From Mycobacterium sp. E2479 (GTDB lineage Bacteria > Actinomycetota > Actinomycetes > Mycobacteriales > Mycobacteriaceae): a DNA stretch of 64,000 nucleotides. The position numbers and the translations under genes are program-made. Under the pieces are notes generated by a model that saw only the letters and a program-made list of their open reading frames with translations, ran no database searches and was not told the DNA's origin. Positions 53,766 through 62,392 of the stretch are shown piece by piece (the first letter of the stretch is position 1; every line of letters starts with the position of its first letter). The stretch is taken from assembly GCF_001667925.1 (NCBI RefSeq), contig NZ_LZJR01000044.1:31403-95402 (forward strand), read 5' to 3'.

Positions 53766-56747
53766 CTACTTGGTGTTGTTGTACTTGGTGATCGCGTCGT
53801 CCAGGCGCTGCAGCGCCGCGCCGTAGCCCGCGAAATCGCCCTTCTTCTGCGCGTCCTTGGCCTCGCCGATTGCCGCCTGAATCTCTTGCAGGGCAGCGGA
53901 TTTGGCGGGCGATAGCGTCACCGCTCCGTCGGGCACCGGCGGTGCGGCGACCGCCGGCGGTGATCCGGGCGTCGCGACCGGCGCCGGCGGGCTGGCCGGC
54001 GGACTCGCCGCGGGTGTCCCCGCCTCGGTGGGCTGGATGCTCGTCGCGGCCGCGCCGGCGCCCGGGCCGAACAGCCCGGTCAGGGCGTCCCGCACGGTGG
54101 GTCCGTATCCGATCTTGTCGTTGTACATCATCGCCACCCGGATCAGTCGCGGGTAGGACGACGCCGCGTCGCTGGCCCCCGGAGAGGCATACACGGGCTC
54201 GACGTAGAGCAGGCCGCCCCGCCCCACCGGCAGGGTGAGCAAGTTGCCCCATCGGATCCGGTTCTGGTTGTCGCGCCCGATCACGCCGAGGTCTTGGGAC
54301 ACCGCCGGATCGGTGGTGATCGCGTTGTTGGCCAGCTTCGGCCCGTTGACCTGACCCGGGATGGTCAACACGGTGATCCTGCCGTACGTGGCCGGGTCGG
54401 AACTGGCGCTGATGTAGGCGGCCAGATAGTCGCGCTTGAACCTGTTCATCGCGCTGGTCAGCTGGTAGGACGCCGTATTGTCGTTTTTAGCAATGTTTTT
54501 CGCGACGATGTAATACGGCGGCTGGTAACTGCTGGCCGTCGGGTTCGGATCCAGCGGCACGTCCCAGAAATCGGAGGTGGAGAAGAACGTCACCGGATCG
54601 TTGACGTGGTATTTCGCCAGCAGCATCCGCTGCACCTTGAACAGGTCCTCGGGATAGCGCAGGTGCTCGGCCAGCTCCGGGCTGATGTTGCTCTTGGGCT
54701 TGACGGTTCCCGGGAACACGCGCATCCAGGCCTTGAGCACCGGGTCCTGTTCGTCTTGCTGGTAGAGCGTGACGGTGCCGTCGTAGGCGTCCACGGTCGC
54801 CTTCACCGAATTGCGGATGTAGGAGACCCGCTTGTCGGGCGCCAGCTTGTTGAAAGCCACCTCGTTGGAGTCCGCGGTCGCCGATTCCAGCGACGTGAGT
54901 TCGGAATAAGGGTAGTTGTCCAGGGTGGTGTAGCCGTCGATGATCCACACCAGTCGCTTGTTGACGATCGCCGGGTACACCGCGCTGTCGGTGGTCAGCC
55001 ACGGCGCCACCGCTTCCACCCGCCGCGCCGGGTCGCGGTTGAACAGGATCTTGCTGTTGGAGCCGATCACGTTGGAGAACAAGAAGTTTCGCTCGGCGAA
55101 TTTCGCGGCGAACACGCTGCGCGACAGCCAGCCGCCGAGCGGGACGCCGCCGAGGCCGGTGTAGGTGTAGTTCTTGGTTTCGTTGCTGGTCTCGTAGTCG
55201 TATTCGCGGTCGTTGCCGTTGCGCCCGACGATCGCGTAGTCCGCCGACGTGTTGGAGATGACCGGCCCGAAGTAGACGCGCGGCTGGTCGAGTTGTGCCG
55301 GGCCGTCGGACACCACGTTACCGTTGGCGCCGACGACGTTGACCAGGAATTCTGGGTAGCCGCCGTTTTGGTTGGGGTCGTTGGCGATTCCACGCACGGT
55401 GTTGGCCGGCGACGCGACGAAGCCATTGCCGTGGGTGTAGACGGTGTGCCGGTTGATCCAGTCGCGCTGATTGTCGATCAGCCGGTCGGGGTTGAGCTCG
55501 CGCGCTGCGACGACGTAGTCGCGCAACGCCCCGTTGCGGTCCTGGTACCGGTCGATGGACAGCTGGTCGGGGAAGTAGTAGAAGTTCTTGCCCTGTTGGA
55601 ACTGGGTGAACGCGGGGCTGACGATCGTCGGGTCCAGCAGCCGGATGTTCGACGTGGTCGCGCGGTCGTCGGCGACCTGCTGGGCGGTGGCCTGCGCGTC
55701 GCCGGTGTAGTTGCGATAGGTGACCTGGTCCGAGGTCAGGCCGTAGGCTTGCCGCGTCGCGGTGATGCTGCGGCTGATGTATTCGCTTTCCTTTTGCGCG
55801 GCATTGGGTTTGACGCTGATCTGCTCGACGATCAGCGGCCACCCGGCGCCCACGATCAGCGAGGACAGCAGCAACAAAACCAGCCCGATCGCCGGGATCC
55901 GCAAGTCCTTGAGCACGATCGCGGAGAACACCGCGGCCGCGCAGATGATCGCGATCGCCATCAGGATCAGCTTCGCCGGCAGCACCGCATTGATGTCGGT
56001 GTACCCGGCGCCGGTGAAAGGCTTGCCACCCCGGGTGTGCGACAACAACTCATAGCGATCCAGCCAGTACGCGATCGCCTTGAGCACGACCAGCACCCCG
56101 ACCAGGGTGACCAGCTGGATCCGCGCCGAACGGCTCAGCGCACCCGTCCGGCCGGACAGCCGGATGCCGCCAAAGATGTAGTGGGCCAACAGGTTGGCGA
56201 CGAAGGCCAGGAACACCGCGACGAACAGGTAGCTGAGCAGCAGCCGGTAGAACGGCAGCTCGAATGCGTAGAAGCCCAGATCCTTGCCGAACTGCGGGTC
56301 CTTGATGCCGAAGTCGCCCCCGTGCAAGAACAGCTGGATCCGCACCCAATAGCTTTGCGCGATGATGCCGGCCAGCAGGCCGACCGCCACCGGGATGCCG
56401 GCGCTCACCAGCCGCAACCGGGACAGCACCAGGGCGCGGTAGCGCGCCACGGGATCGTTGTCGTTGCTCGGCACGAACACGGGGCGGGTGCGGTAAGCCA
56501 CCGCGAGCCCGGCGAACACGATGCCGCCCACCAGCAGACCGGCGATCAGGAAGACCACGAACCGGGTGACCAACACGGTGGAGAACACCGAGCGATAGCC
56601 GACCTCGCCGAACCATAGCCAGTCGACGTAGGCATCGATCAGCCGCGGACCCGCGAGCAGCAGGGCGATCACACCCAGTGCGATCAGGATCAGAATCCGG
56701 CTACGCCGGGTCAGCTTCGGCATTCGTGCGGTGGGCCGCATCCCCAC
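53766..56747 (-). CDS. UPF0182 membrane protein (Rv3193c-like)
   Basis: A 993-aa protein with about seven N-terminal membrane helices ([40 protein letters not shown], further ones to residue about 300), then a large outside domain ([40 protein letters not shown]). The C-terminus has a Pro/Ala-rich linker and a short helical end. The sequence closely follows what I recall of M. tuberculosis Rv3193c. Function is unknown. GTG 56747 has GGGAG upstream; ATG 56741 is alternative. Confidence 0.92.
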   Translation of the reverse strand: MGMRPTARMPKLTRRSRILILIALGVIALLLAGPRLIDAYVDWLWFGEVGYRSVFSTVLVTRFVVFLIAGLLVGGIVFAGLAVAYRTRPVFVPSNDNDPVARYRALVLSRLRLVSAGIPVAVGLLAGIIAQSYWVRIQLFLHGGDFGIKDPQFGKDLGFYAFELPFYRLLLSYLFVAVFLAFVANLLAHYIFGGIRLSGRTGALSRSARIQLVTLVGVLVVLKAIAYWLDRYELLSHTRGGKPFTGAGYTDINAVLPAKLILMAIAIICAAAVFSAIVLKDLRIPAIGLVLLLLSSLIVGAGWPLIVEQISVKPNAAQKESEYISRSITATRQAYGLTSDQVTYRNYTGDAQATAQQVADDRATTSNIRLLDPTIVSPAFTQFQQGKNFYYFPDQLSIDRYQDRNGALRDYVVAARELNPDRLIDNQRDWINRHTVYTHGNGFVASPANTVRGIANDPNQNGGYPEFLVNVVGANGNVVSDGPAQLDQPRVYFGPVISNTSADYAIVGRNGNDREYDYETSNETKNYTYTGLGGVPLGGWLSRSVFAAKFAERNFLFSNVIGSNSKILFNRDPARRVEAVAPWLTTDSAVYPAIVNKRLVWIIDGYTTLDNYPYSELTSLESATADSNEVAFNKLAPDKRVSYIRNSVKATVDAYDGTVTLYQQDEQDPVLKAWMRVFPGTVKPKSNISPELAEHLRYPEDLFKVQRMLLAKYHVNDPVTFFSTSDFWDVPLDPNPTASSYQPPYYIVAKNIAKNDNTASYQLTSAMNRFKRDYLAAYISASSDPATYGRITVLTIPGQVNGPKLANNAITTDPAVSQDLGVIGRDNQNRIRWGNLLTLPVGRGGLLYVEPVYASPGASDAASSYPRLIRVAMMYNDKIGYGPTVRDALTGLFGPGAGAAATSIQPTEAGTPAASPPASPPAPVATPGSPPAVAAPPVPDGAVTLSPAKSAALQEIQAAIGEAKDAQKKGDFAGYGAALQRLDDAITKYNNTK

Positions 56748-56821
56748 TGGCTACGCTCCCTGATCGATTGCTAGACGGTGACAACTCTACGCATGGCACT
56801 ACCCCTGATCGCCAGGGTTCG

Positions 56822-57844
56822 CTAGCAGCTTGGCGGCTGCCCACCCGACCCGATCGCGTGCAGCGCATCCACTGCCTGGTCGAGCGTCTCGACCTTGACC
56901 AGCCGCAGGCCGGAAGGATTGTCCGAGCTGGCCTCGTAGCAGTTCTTCGCCGGCACCAGAAAGATCGTGGCCCCGGCCGCATGTGCAGCGACCATCTTGT
57001 GGGTGATGCCGCCGATCTGGCCGACCTTTCCGTCGGACGAAATAGTGCCGGTGCCCGCGATGAAGTTCGACTTGGCCAGGTCCCCGGTGGTCAATTTGTC
57101 GACCACCGCCAGGCTGAACATCAACCCCGCGGACGGTCCGCCCACGTTGGCCAGGTTGAAGTCCACGGTGAACGGCGCCCACGGCGCGTCGAGCACTGCG
57201 ACACCCAGGAAGCCGTAGTCGCGGTCCTTGTTGGCGCCCAGCGTGATCTGTGCGACGCCGGCCGGCTCGTTCTTGCGGCGGTAGTCGATGGTCACCACCT
57301 GGCCCGGCTTGGTGTTCTTCAGCAGTCCGGTGAACTGGTCGACGGTGGCCACCGGCATGCCGTTGACCGCGTCGATGGCGTCGCCGACTTTGAGCTTGCC
57401 CACCGACGGGCCCGGCTCGGGGACCTTGGCGACCGTCACCGCCGCGGGGTACTTGAGGTACCCCAGGGCCGCGTAGGCGGCGCTGTCCTCGGATTGCTTG
57501 AAGTCGGCGTTGTTGGCCTTGTCGACGTCCTCGCGCGACTTACCGGGCGGATAGATGAGGTCGCGCGGCACCAGCTGTTCGGTGTCCGAAAGCCACAGCG
57601 TCAGCGCCTCGCCCAGCGTCAGATTGTCGCGCTGGGACACCGTGGTCATATTGAGGTGGCCGGTTGTCGGGTGCGTCTGGGTGCCCTCGATCGCCACCAC
57701 CTGCTTGCCGTCGACTTCGCCGAGCGTGTCGAAGGTGGGGCCGGGCCCCAGCGACACGAACGGCACCGTTACCACCGCCAGCAACACACCGAACACCAGG
57801 ATCGGCACCAGCGCGACCACCAAGGTCAGGATGCGCCTGTTCAC
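56822..57844 (-). CDS. PDZ-domain Lon-type serine protease (Rv3194c-like)
   Basis: A 340-aa protein. One N-terminal membrane helix (ILTLVVALVPILVFGVLLAV) is followed by a PDZ domain (SVGKLKVGDAIDAVNGMPVA) and a C-terminal Lon-protease domain with the catalytic Ser in VGGPSAGLMFSLAVVD and Lys in IGGITHKMVAAHAAG. It should act on substrates outside the membrane. TAGTCT ends 7 nt before GTG 57844, so the mRNA is leaderless. Divergent from the DUF2342 gene. Confidence 0.9.
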   Translation of the reverse strand: MNRRILTLVVALVPILVFGVLLAVVTVPFVSLGPGPTFDTLGEVDGKQVVAIEGTQTHPTTGHLNMTTVSQRDNLTLGEALTLWLSDTEQLVPRDLIYPPGKSREDVDKANNADFKQSEDSAAYAALGYLKYPAAVTVAKVPEPGPSVGKLKVGDAIDAVNGMPVATVDQFTGLLKNTKPGQVVTIDYRRKNEPAGVAQITLGANKDRDYGFLGVAVLDAPWAPFTVDFNLANVGGPSAGLMFSLAVVDKLTTGDLAKSNFIAGTGTISSDGKVGQIGGITHKMVAAHAAGATIFLVPAKNCYEASSDNPSGLRLVKVETLDQAVDALHAIGSGGQPPSC

Positions 57845-57851
57845 GCCGATC

Positions 57852-57857
57852 AGACTA
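57852..57857 (-). promoter_or_regulatory. -10 element TAGTCT of a leaderless promoter
   Basis: Read on the minus strand, TAGTCT ends exactly 7 nt before GTG 57844. It belongs to a pair of divergent leaderless promoters with 57953-57958. Confidence 0.6.
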
Positions 57858-57952
57858 GACGGCCCCCGTGGCGCGGTGTTCAGCCACAACGTCCGGTAAC
57901 CGCGTTTAGCTACAAGCTGACCCGAGGTCCCGCCGTCTGACCTTGTGGTGAG

Positions 57953-57958
57953 TACCGT
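57953..57958 (+). promoter_or_regulatory. -10 element TACCGT of a leaderless promoter
   Basis: TACCGT ends exactly 7 nt before ATG 57966, the mirror arrangement to the divergent protease gene. Confidence 0.6.
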
Positions 57959-57965
57959 TGAGGGC

Positions 57966-59342
57966 ATGGCTGACCTGCCTTTCGGTTTCTCCTCCGGAGA
58001 CGACCCCGACAAGCCCGGGAAAAAAGATCCCGATTCGGGCGCGAACCCGTCTGACCCCTTCGCCGCCTTCGGCATGAGCGGCGAATTCGGCATGGGCGAC
58101 CTGGGGCAGATCTTCACCCAACTGGGTCAGATGTTCAGCAGCGCGGGCACCGTCGGGCCCGGCGGAACCGCCTCGGGTCCGGTCAATTACGAATTGGCGC
58201 GCCGGGTCGCGACGAATTCGATCGGCTTTGTGGCGCCCGTTCCGGACACCACCAACTCGGCGATAGCCGACGCGGTGCGTCTAGCCGAAACCTGGCTGGA
58301 CGGGGCCACGGCGCTGCCCGCGGGCACCACCAAGGCGCTGGGTTGGACCCCCGGCGACTGGGTCGACAACACGTTGGAGACGTGGAAGCGGCTGTGTGAC
58401 CCTATGGCACAACAGATTTCGACGGTGTGGGCGGCATCGCTGCCTGAAGAAGTCAAGAGCATGGCGGGCCCGCTCATGCAGATGATGTCGCAGATGGGCG
58501 GGATGGCGTTCGGCTCGCAGCTCGGGCAGGCGCTGGGCCGATTGTCGCGCGAGGTGCTGACATCGACCGACATCGGTTTGCCGTTGGGGCCCAAGGGAAT
58601 TGCGGCGCTTATGCCCGACGCCGTCGAGTCGTTCGCCACCGGGCTGGAGCGGCCGCGTAGCGAGATCCTGACGTTTTTGGCGGCGCGTGAGGCCGCCCAC
58701 CACCGCCTGTTCAGCCACGTGCCGTGGCTGTCGAGCCAACTGCTTGGTGCCGTCGAGGCGTATGCGATGGGCATGGAGATCGACATGTCCGGCATAGAGG
58801 AGCTGGCGCGCGATTTCAATCCGGCGTCGCTGTCGGACCCTGCTGCGATCGAAAACCTGCTCGGGCAGGGCGTTTTCGAGCCCAAGGCGACGCCGGCGCA
58901 GACCCAGGCGCTGGAACGCCTGGAAACACTGCTCGCCCTGATCGAGGGCTGGGTGCAGGTGGTGGTGGCCGCCGCGCTGGGCGACCGGATTCCCGGCGCG
59001 GCCGCGCTGGGCGAGACGATGCGCCGCCGCCGGGCCAGCAGCGGCCCCGCCGAGCAAACCTTCGCAACATTGGTCGGCCTGGAGCTACGGCCCCGCAAGA
59101 TGCGGGAGGCCGCCGCCTTCTGGGAGCGCTTGACGGAGGCCGCCGGGATCGACGCCCGCGACGGGATCTGGCAACACCCCGACCTGCTGCCCGACACCGA
59201 TGACCTCGACGAGCCGGCAGGCTTCATCGACCGCGTCATCGGCGGTGACACCAGCGGCATCGACGAGGCCATCGCCAAACTCGAGCGCGAGGGCGAGGGC
59301 CGCGACGACCCGGGTTCCGGCGGCGGGTCTGTGGATAACTGA
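57966..59342 (+). CDS. DUF2342 zinc-dependent metalloprotease-like protein (Rv3195-like)
   Basis: A 458-aa cytosolic protein. After a Gly/Pro-rich start it is mostly helical, with YELARRVATNSIGFVAPVPD, MGGMAFGSQLGQALGRLSRE and the metal-binding helix FLAAREAAHHRLFSHVPWLS. The family has been annotated as putative hydrolase, zinc metalloprotease, or F420-biosynthesis-associated by genomic context; none of these is proven from sequence. A second frame start at 57945 is rejected because the leaderless promoter fits 57966. Confidence 0.85.
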   Translation: MADLPFGFSSGDDPDKPGKKDPDSGANPSDPFAAFGMSGEFGMGDLGQIFTQLGQMFSSAGTVGPGGTASGPVNYELARRVATNSIGFVAPVPDTTNSAIADAVRLAETWLDGATALPAGTTKALGWTPGDWVDNTLETWKRLCDPMAQQISTVWAASLPEEVKSMAGPLMQMMSQMGGMAFGSQLGQALGRLSREVLTSTDIGLPLGPKGIAALMPDAVESFATGLERPRSEILTFLAAREAAHHRLFSHVPWLSSQLLGAVEAYAMGMEIDMSGIEELARDFNPASLSDPAAIENLLGQGVFEPKATPAQTQALERLETLLALIEGWVQVVVAAALGDRIPGAAALGETMRRRRASSGPAEQTFATLVGLELRPRKMREAAAFWERLTEAAGIDARDGIWQHPDLLPDTDDLDEPAGFIDRVIGGDTSGIDEAIAKLEREGEGRDDPGSGGGSVDN

Positions 59343-59377
59343 GGGAGTCATCACCCCGGACGTGACACAGTTGCGCG

Positions 59378-60241
59378 GTGACTCAGCGGTGCCGGGCCGT
59401 CCTTTCCAGCTATGCCCTGGATCCCGCCTTGCCGGTGTTGTTGCGTCCCGACGGTGCGGTCCAGGTGGGCTGGGACCCGCGTCGCGCGGTGCTGGTCCGG
59501 CCGCCGAGCGGCCTGGCCGCCGCCGAACTGGCCACGCTGTTGCGGACGATGTGGTCGCCCACCCCGCTCTCGGAGTTGCAGCGCCGCGCGCTCGACCGAG
59601 GCCTGACCGACGCCGACGGCCTGCAAAACCTGGTCGCGCAACTGGTCGGTGCCGGAGTCGCCAGCGAGTGCGGCCGACCGCGCGCCCGGGCCGCCTCGGT
59701 GCGGATCCACGGCCGCGGGCCCCTCTCCGAGCTGCTGGTGGAAACCTTGCGCTGCTCGGGCGCCCGGATCGCGCACAGCAGCCAACCGCACGCCGCGGTA
59801 TCGGCCGACGACGTTGATCTAGTGGTGCTGTCGGACTTTCTAGTCGCCGACCCGCGCATGGTGCGCGATCTGCACAACCAGGGCATCGCGCATCTGCTGG
59901 TGCGGGTGCGCGACGGCATCGGACTGGTGGGTCCGCTGGTGATTCCAGGCGTGACCAGCTGCCTGGGCTGCGCGGACCTGCACCGCCGGGACCGCGACGC
60001 TGCGTGGCCGGCCATCTGCGCGCAGCTGCGCGAAACCGTCGGCGTCGCCGATCGACCCACCGTGCTGGCGACCGCGGCGCTGGCTCTGAGCCAAGTGAAC
60101 CGCGTGATCGCGGCCGTGCACGGGCAGGAGGCGGCCGAGCCCGGGCCTCCCCAAACTCTGAACGCGACGCTGGAATTCGACCTGCGCTCCGGCGCGATCG
60201 TCACGCGGCAGTGGACCAAACATCCGTTGTGCTCCTGCTGA
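59378..60241 (+). CDS. ThiF/cyclodehydratase-like protein (Rv3196-like)
   Basis: A 287-aa protein related to the N-terminal part of azole-peptide (TOMM) cyclodehydratase partners. An N-terminal recognition-like winged region (LLRPDGAVQVGWDPRRAVLV) is followed by a Rossmann-like core (LVVLSDFLVADPRMVRDLHN) and zinc-type cysteines in TSCLGCADLHRRD and the final CSC. No precursor peptide or YcaO partner is seen nearby, so its role is not classic RiPP synthesis. GTG 59378 lies 35 bp after the previous stop. Confidence 0.8.
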   Translation: MTQRCRAVLSSYALDPALPVLLRPDGAVQVGWDPRRAVLVRPPSGLAAAELATLLRTMWSPTPLSELQRRALDRGLTDADGLQNLVAQLVGAGVASECGRPRARAASVRIHGRGPLSELLVETLRCSGARIAHSSQPHAAVSADDVDLVVLSDFLVADPRMVRDLHNQGIAHLLVRVRDGIGLVGPLVIPGVTSCLGCADLHRRDRDAAWPAICAQLRETVGVADRPTVLATAALALSQVNRVIAAVHGQEAAEPGPPQTLNATLEFDLRSGAIVTRQWTKHPLCSC

Positions 60242-60359
60242 GCACCCACTTCCGTTGGCGGCGCTTGGCGCCGCGGGCGGGTCGTTCGCTCCAGTGACCT
60301 GCGCTTACGAAGCATGACAACGGGTGTTGTCGATGTCTCTCCACATCGCGCGAACCATC

Positions 60360-61703
60360 ATGGATGATGGATGCGTGGCAGACATCAAAAGGGGCCGTGC
60401 TGCGCGGAACGCGAAGCTGGCCAGCATTCCGGTCGGATTCGCCGGACGGGCAGCGCTCGGTTTCGGTAAAAGACTGACCGGAAAGTCCAGGGACGAGGTC
60501 CAGGCCGAGCTTCTGGAAAAGGCCGCCCACCAGTTGTTCACCGTCCTTGGTGAGCTCAAGGGCGGCGCGATGAAGGTGGGCCAGGCCCTGTCGGTGCTAG
60601 AAGCCGCGATCCCCGAGGAGTTCGGCGAGCCGTACCGCGAAGCGTTGACCAAGCTGCAAAAGGACGCCCCGCCGCTGCCCGCCGCCAAGGTGCACCGCGT
60701 GCTCGATGCCCAGCTGGGCACCAAGTGGCGCGAGCGGTTCAGCTCGTTCGACGACGCACCGGTGGCTTCGGCCAGCATCGGCCAGGTCCACAAGGGCGTC
60801 TGGGCCGACGGCCGTGAGGTGGCCGTCAAGATCCAGTACCCCGGCGCCGACGAGGCACTGCGGGCCGACCTCAAGACCATGCAGCGCCTCGTCGGGGTGT
60901 TCAAGCAGCTCGCGCCGGGCGCCGACATCCAGGGTGTGGTCGACGAGCTCATCGAGCGCACCGAGATGGAGCTGGACTACCGGCTGGAGGCCGAGAACCA
61001 GCGCGCCTTCGCCAAGGCGTATCACGACCACCCGCACTTCGCGGTGCCGCGCATCGTCGCCAGCGCGCCGAAGGTGGTGATCCAGGAGTGGATGCAGGGC
61101 ACCCCGATGGCCGACATCATCCGGAACGGCACCACCGAGCAGCGCGACTTGATGGGCACGCGGCTGCTCGAGCTCACCTTCGACGCACCGCGCCGGCTAC
61201 AAATGCTGCACGGCGATGCCCACCCGGGCAACTTCATGCTGCTTCCCGATGGCCGCATGGGCGTGATCGACTTCGGCGCCGTCGCGCCGCTACCCGGCGG
61301 GTTGCCGATCGAGCTCGGTATGACCATCCGGCTGGCCCGTGACAAGAACTACGACATGCTGTTGCCGACGATGGAGAAGGCCGGCTTCATCCAGAAGGGC
61401 CAGCAGGTGTCGGTGCGCGACATCGACGACATGCTGCGCCAGTATGTCGAACCGGTCGAGGTCGAGGTCTTTCACTACACGCGCAAGTGGCTGCAGAAGA
61501 TGTCCGCCATCGAGATCGATCGGTCGGTGTCGCAGATCCGCACGGCCCGCCAGATGGATCTGCCGCCCAAACTGGTCATCCCGATGCGGGTGATCATGTC
61601 GGTGGCCGCGATCCTGTGCCAGCTCGATGCCCACGTGCCGATCAAGGCACTGTCCGAAGAGCTGGTGCCCGGCTTCGCCGAACCCGACAGCGCGGTCGTC
61701 TAG
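60360..61703 (+). CDS. ABC1/UbiB-family atypical kinase (Rv3197-like)
   Basis: A 447-aa ADCK/UbiB-type protein. KGGAMKVGQALS is the diagnostic KxGQ motif, ASASIGQVHKGV the Ala-rich loop, VAVKIQYPG the ATP-binding Lys, LHGDAHPGNFMLL the catalytic loop and VIDFGAVAPLPGG the metal-binding DFG. Relatives support quinone metabolism or lipid transport. In M. tuberculosis the orthologue neighbours whiB7 and has been linked to drug tolerance. The start at 60360 gives the length I recall for Rv3197 (447). Its stop is 8 bp from the convergent whiB7 stop. Confidence 0.92.
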   Translation: MDDGCVADIKRGRAARNAKLASIPVGFAGRAALGFGKRLTGKSRDEVQAELLEKAAHQLFTVLGELKGGAMKVGQALSVLEAAIPEEFGEPYREALTKLQKDAPPLPAAKVHRVLDAQLGTKWRERFSSFDDAPVASASIGQVHKGVWADGREVAVKIQYPGADEALRADLKTMQRLVGVFKQLAPGADIQGVVDELIERTEMELDYRLEAENQRAFAKAYHDHPHFAVPRIVASAPKVVIQEWMQGTPMADIIRNGTTEQRDLMGTRLLELTFDAPRRLQMLHGDAHPGNFMLLPDGRMGVIDFGAVAPLPGGLPIELGMTIRLARDKNYDMLLPTMEKAGFIQKGQQVSVRDIDDMLRQYVEPVEVEVFHYTRKWLQKMSAIEIDRSVSQIRTARQMDLPPKLVIPMRVIMSVAAILCQLDAHVPIKALSEELVPGFAEPDSAVV

Positions 61704-61711
61704 CTTCCTCG

Positions 61712-61984
61712 CTAAGCGGCGGCCCCGTCCCGACGGGTGTCCTTGCGGGGGCGTCCGCGCGGCCGTTTGAAACTCAGGACCGAGCCGCGGTCGATGATTT
61801 CGCCGCCCCACACGCCCCATGGTTCGGCGCGTTCCAGCGCGGCGGCCAGACACTGCCGTCGGACCGGGCAGCTGGTGCACAGCGTCTTGGCCCGCTCGAG
61901 ATCGGCCGGGGTGTCGGCGAACCACAGGTCGGGATCGCCGACGTGACACGGCAGGGCTTGTCCTGGGACTGTCGGTGCCGACAT
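61712..61984 (-). CDS. whiB7: WhiB7, redox-sensitive regulator of antibiotic resistance
   Basis: A 90-aa Fe-S transcription factor. The cluster ligands are Cys13, Cys36, Cys39 and Cys45 (CTSCPVRRQC), the sigma-binding GVWGGE turn follows, and the C-terminal AT-hook is RGRPRK. WhiB7 binds SigA and AT-rich DNA just upstream of -35 and switches on efflux, ribosome-protection and drug-modifying genes. It is preceded by a leader of about 340 nt with its own promoter, upstream ORF and hairpin, so expression responds to translation inhibitors. Confidence 0.97.
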   Translation of the reverse strand: MSAPTVPGQALPCHVGDPDLWFADTPADLERAKTLCTSCPVRRQCLAAALERAEPWGVWGGEIIDRGSVLSFKRPRGRPRKDTRRDGAAA

Positions 61985-62065
61985 GTCCTACCACCTACTT
62001 CCTGATCTGGGTTGCTGTCGTTGGCAGTGATCCGGACCAGGTCGAAGAGGTGCCGACCTACAACT

Positions 62066-62103
62066 ATGGCCACGGATCCTGGTGACTTCGGGTCCGTGGC
62101 CAT
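62066..62103 (-). terminator. Hairpin in the whiB7 leader (attenuator candidate)
   Basis: Perfect 11-bp arms ATGGCCACGGA (62066-62076) and TCCGTGGCCAT (62093-62103) around a 16-nt loop, about 80 nt upstream of whiB7 and about 20 nt after the upstream ORF stop. A ribosome stalled on that ORF could change its folding. No T-run follows, so it may act on translation or RNA stability rather than as a simple terminator. Confidence 0.6.
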
Positions 62104-62125
62104 TGGGAGAAAACCGGGCTGGTGC

Positions 62126-62284
62126 TTACCTTGCCTTCGGTGGGCCCCCGACATCTACGGACGCGTCGGTCACGGCGGCGGCGCGATGCTTACGCGCGGC
62201 CGCCGAGGCGGCGGGTGCGGCATGGAAGGCGCCCGCGGCCAGGACGGGGCGAGTCACGCCTGCACCGAACGCGTCGTTGATCAT
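62126..62284 (-). CDS. whiB7 upstream ORF (52 codons)
   Basis: Starts ATG (62284) after AAGGAGGG 8 nt upstream and ends TAA at 62126. The product is short, Ala-rich and basic (MINDAFGAGVTRPVLAAGAF at the N-terminus) and probably has no function as a protein. whiB7 leaders in other mycobacteria are known to contain a translated upstream ORF that couples ribosome inhibition to whiB7 expression. Strong ribosome site and position support the same here. Confidence 0.75.
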   Translation of the reverse strand: MINDAFGAGVTRPVLAAGAFHAAPAASAAARKHRAAAVTDASVDVGGPPKAR

Positions 62285-62333
62285 CGTGGCCACCCTCCTT
62301 AACGCCGAGTTGTAGTGCCGAGTTGCGGTTTCG

Positions 62334-62373
62334 AGGGTAAACGGTCACCGGCGATGACCACAACCGATTTTCT
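62334..62373 (-). promoter_or_regulatory. whiB7 autoregulated promoter
   Basis: On the minus strand AGAAAATCGG (62373-62364) precedes -35 TTGTGG (62363-62358), an 18-bp spacer and -10 TACCCT (62339-62334). An A-rich block directly in front of -35 is the known WhiB7-dependent promoter architecture. Transcription should begin near 62327. It overlaps the end of uvrD2 by only a few bases at most. Confidence 0.75.
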
Positions 62374-62392
62374 GACCAGCGGGTTTACCGGC

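Noticed and set aside
54294..56618. A 774-codon plus-strand open frame
   Set aside because: It lies wholly antisense to the conserved UPF0182 gene, is rich in Arg, His and Asp as expected for a high-GC shadow frame, and has no domain.
59378..60241. Reading this locus as a RiPP biosynthetic cluster
   Set aside because: Only one cyclodehydratase-like protein is present; no YcaO, precursor peptide or transporter adjoins it, and the gene order is conserved core.
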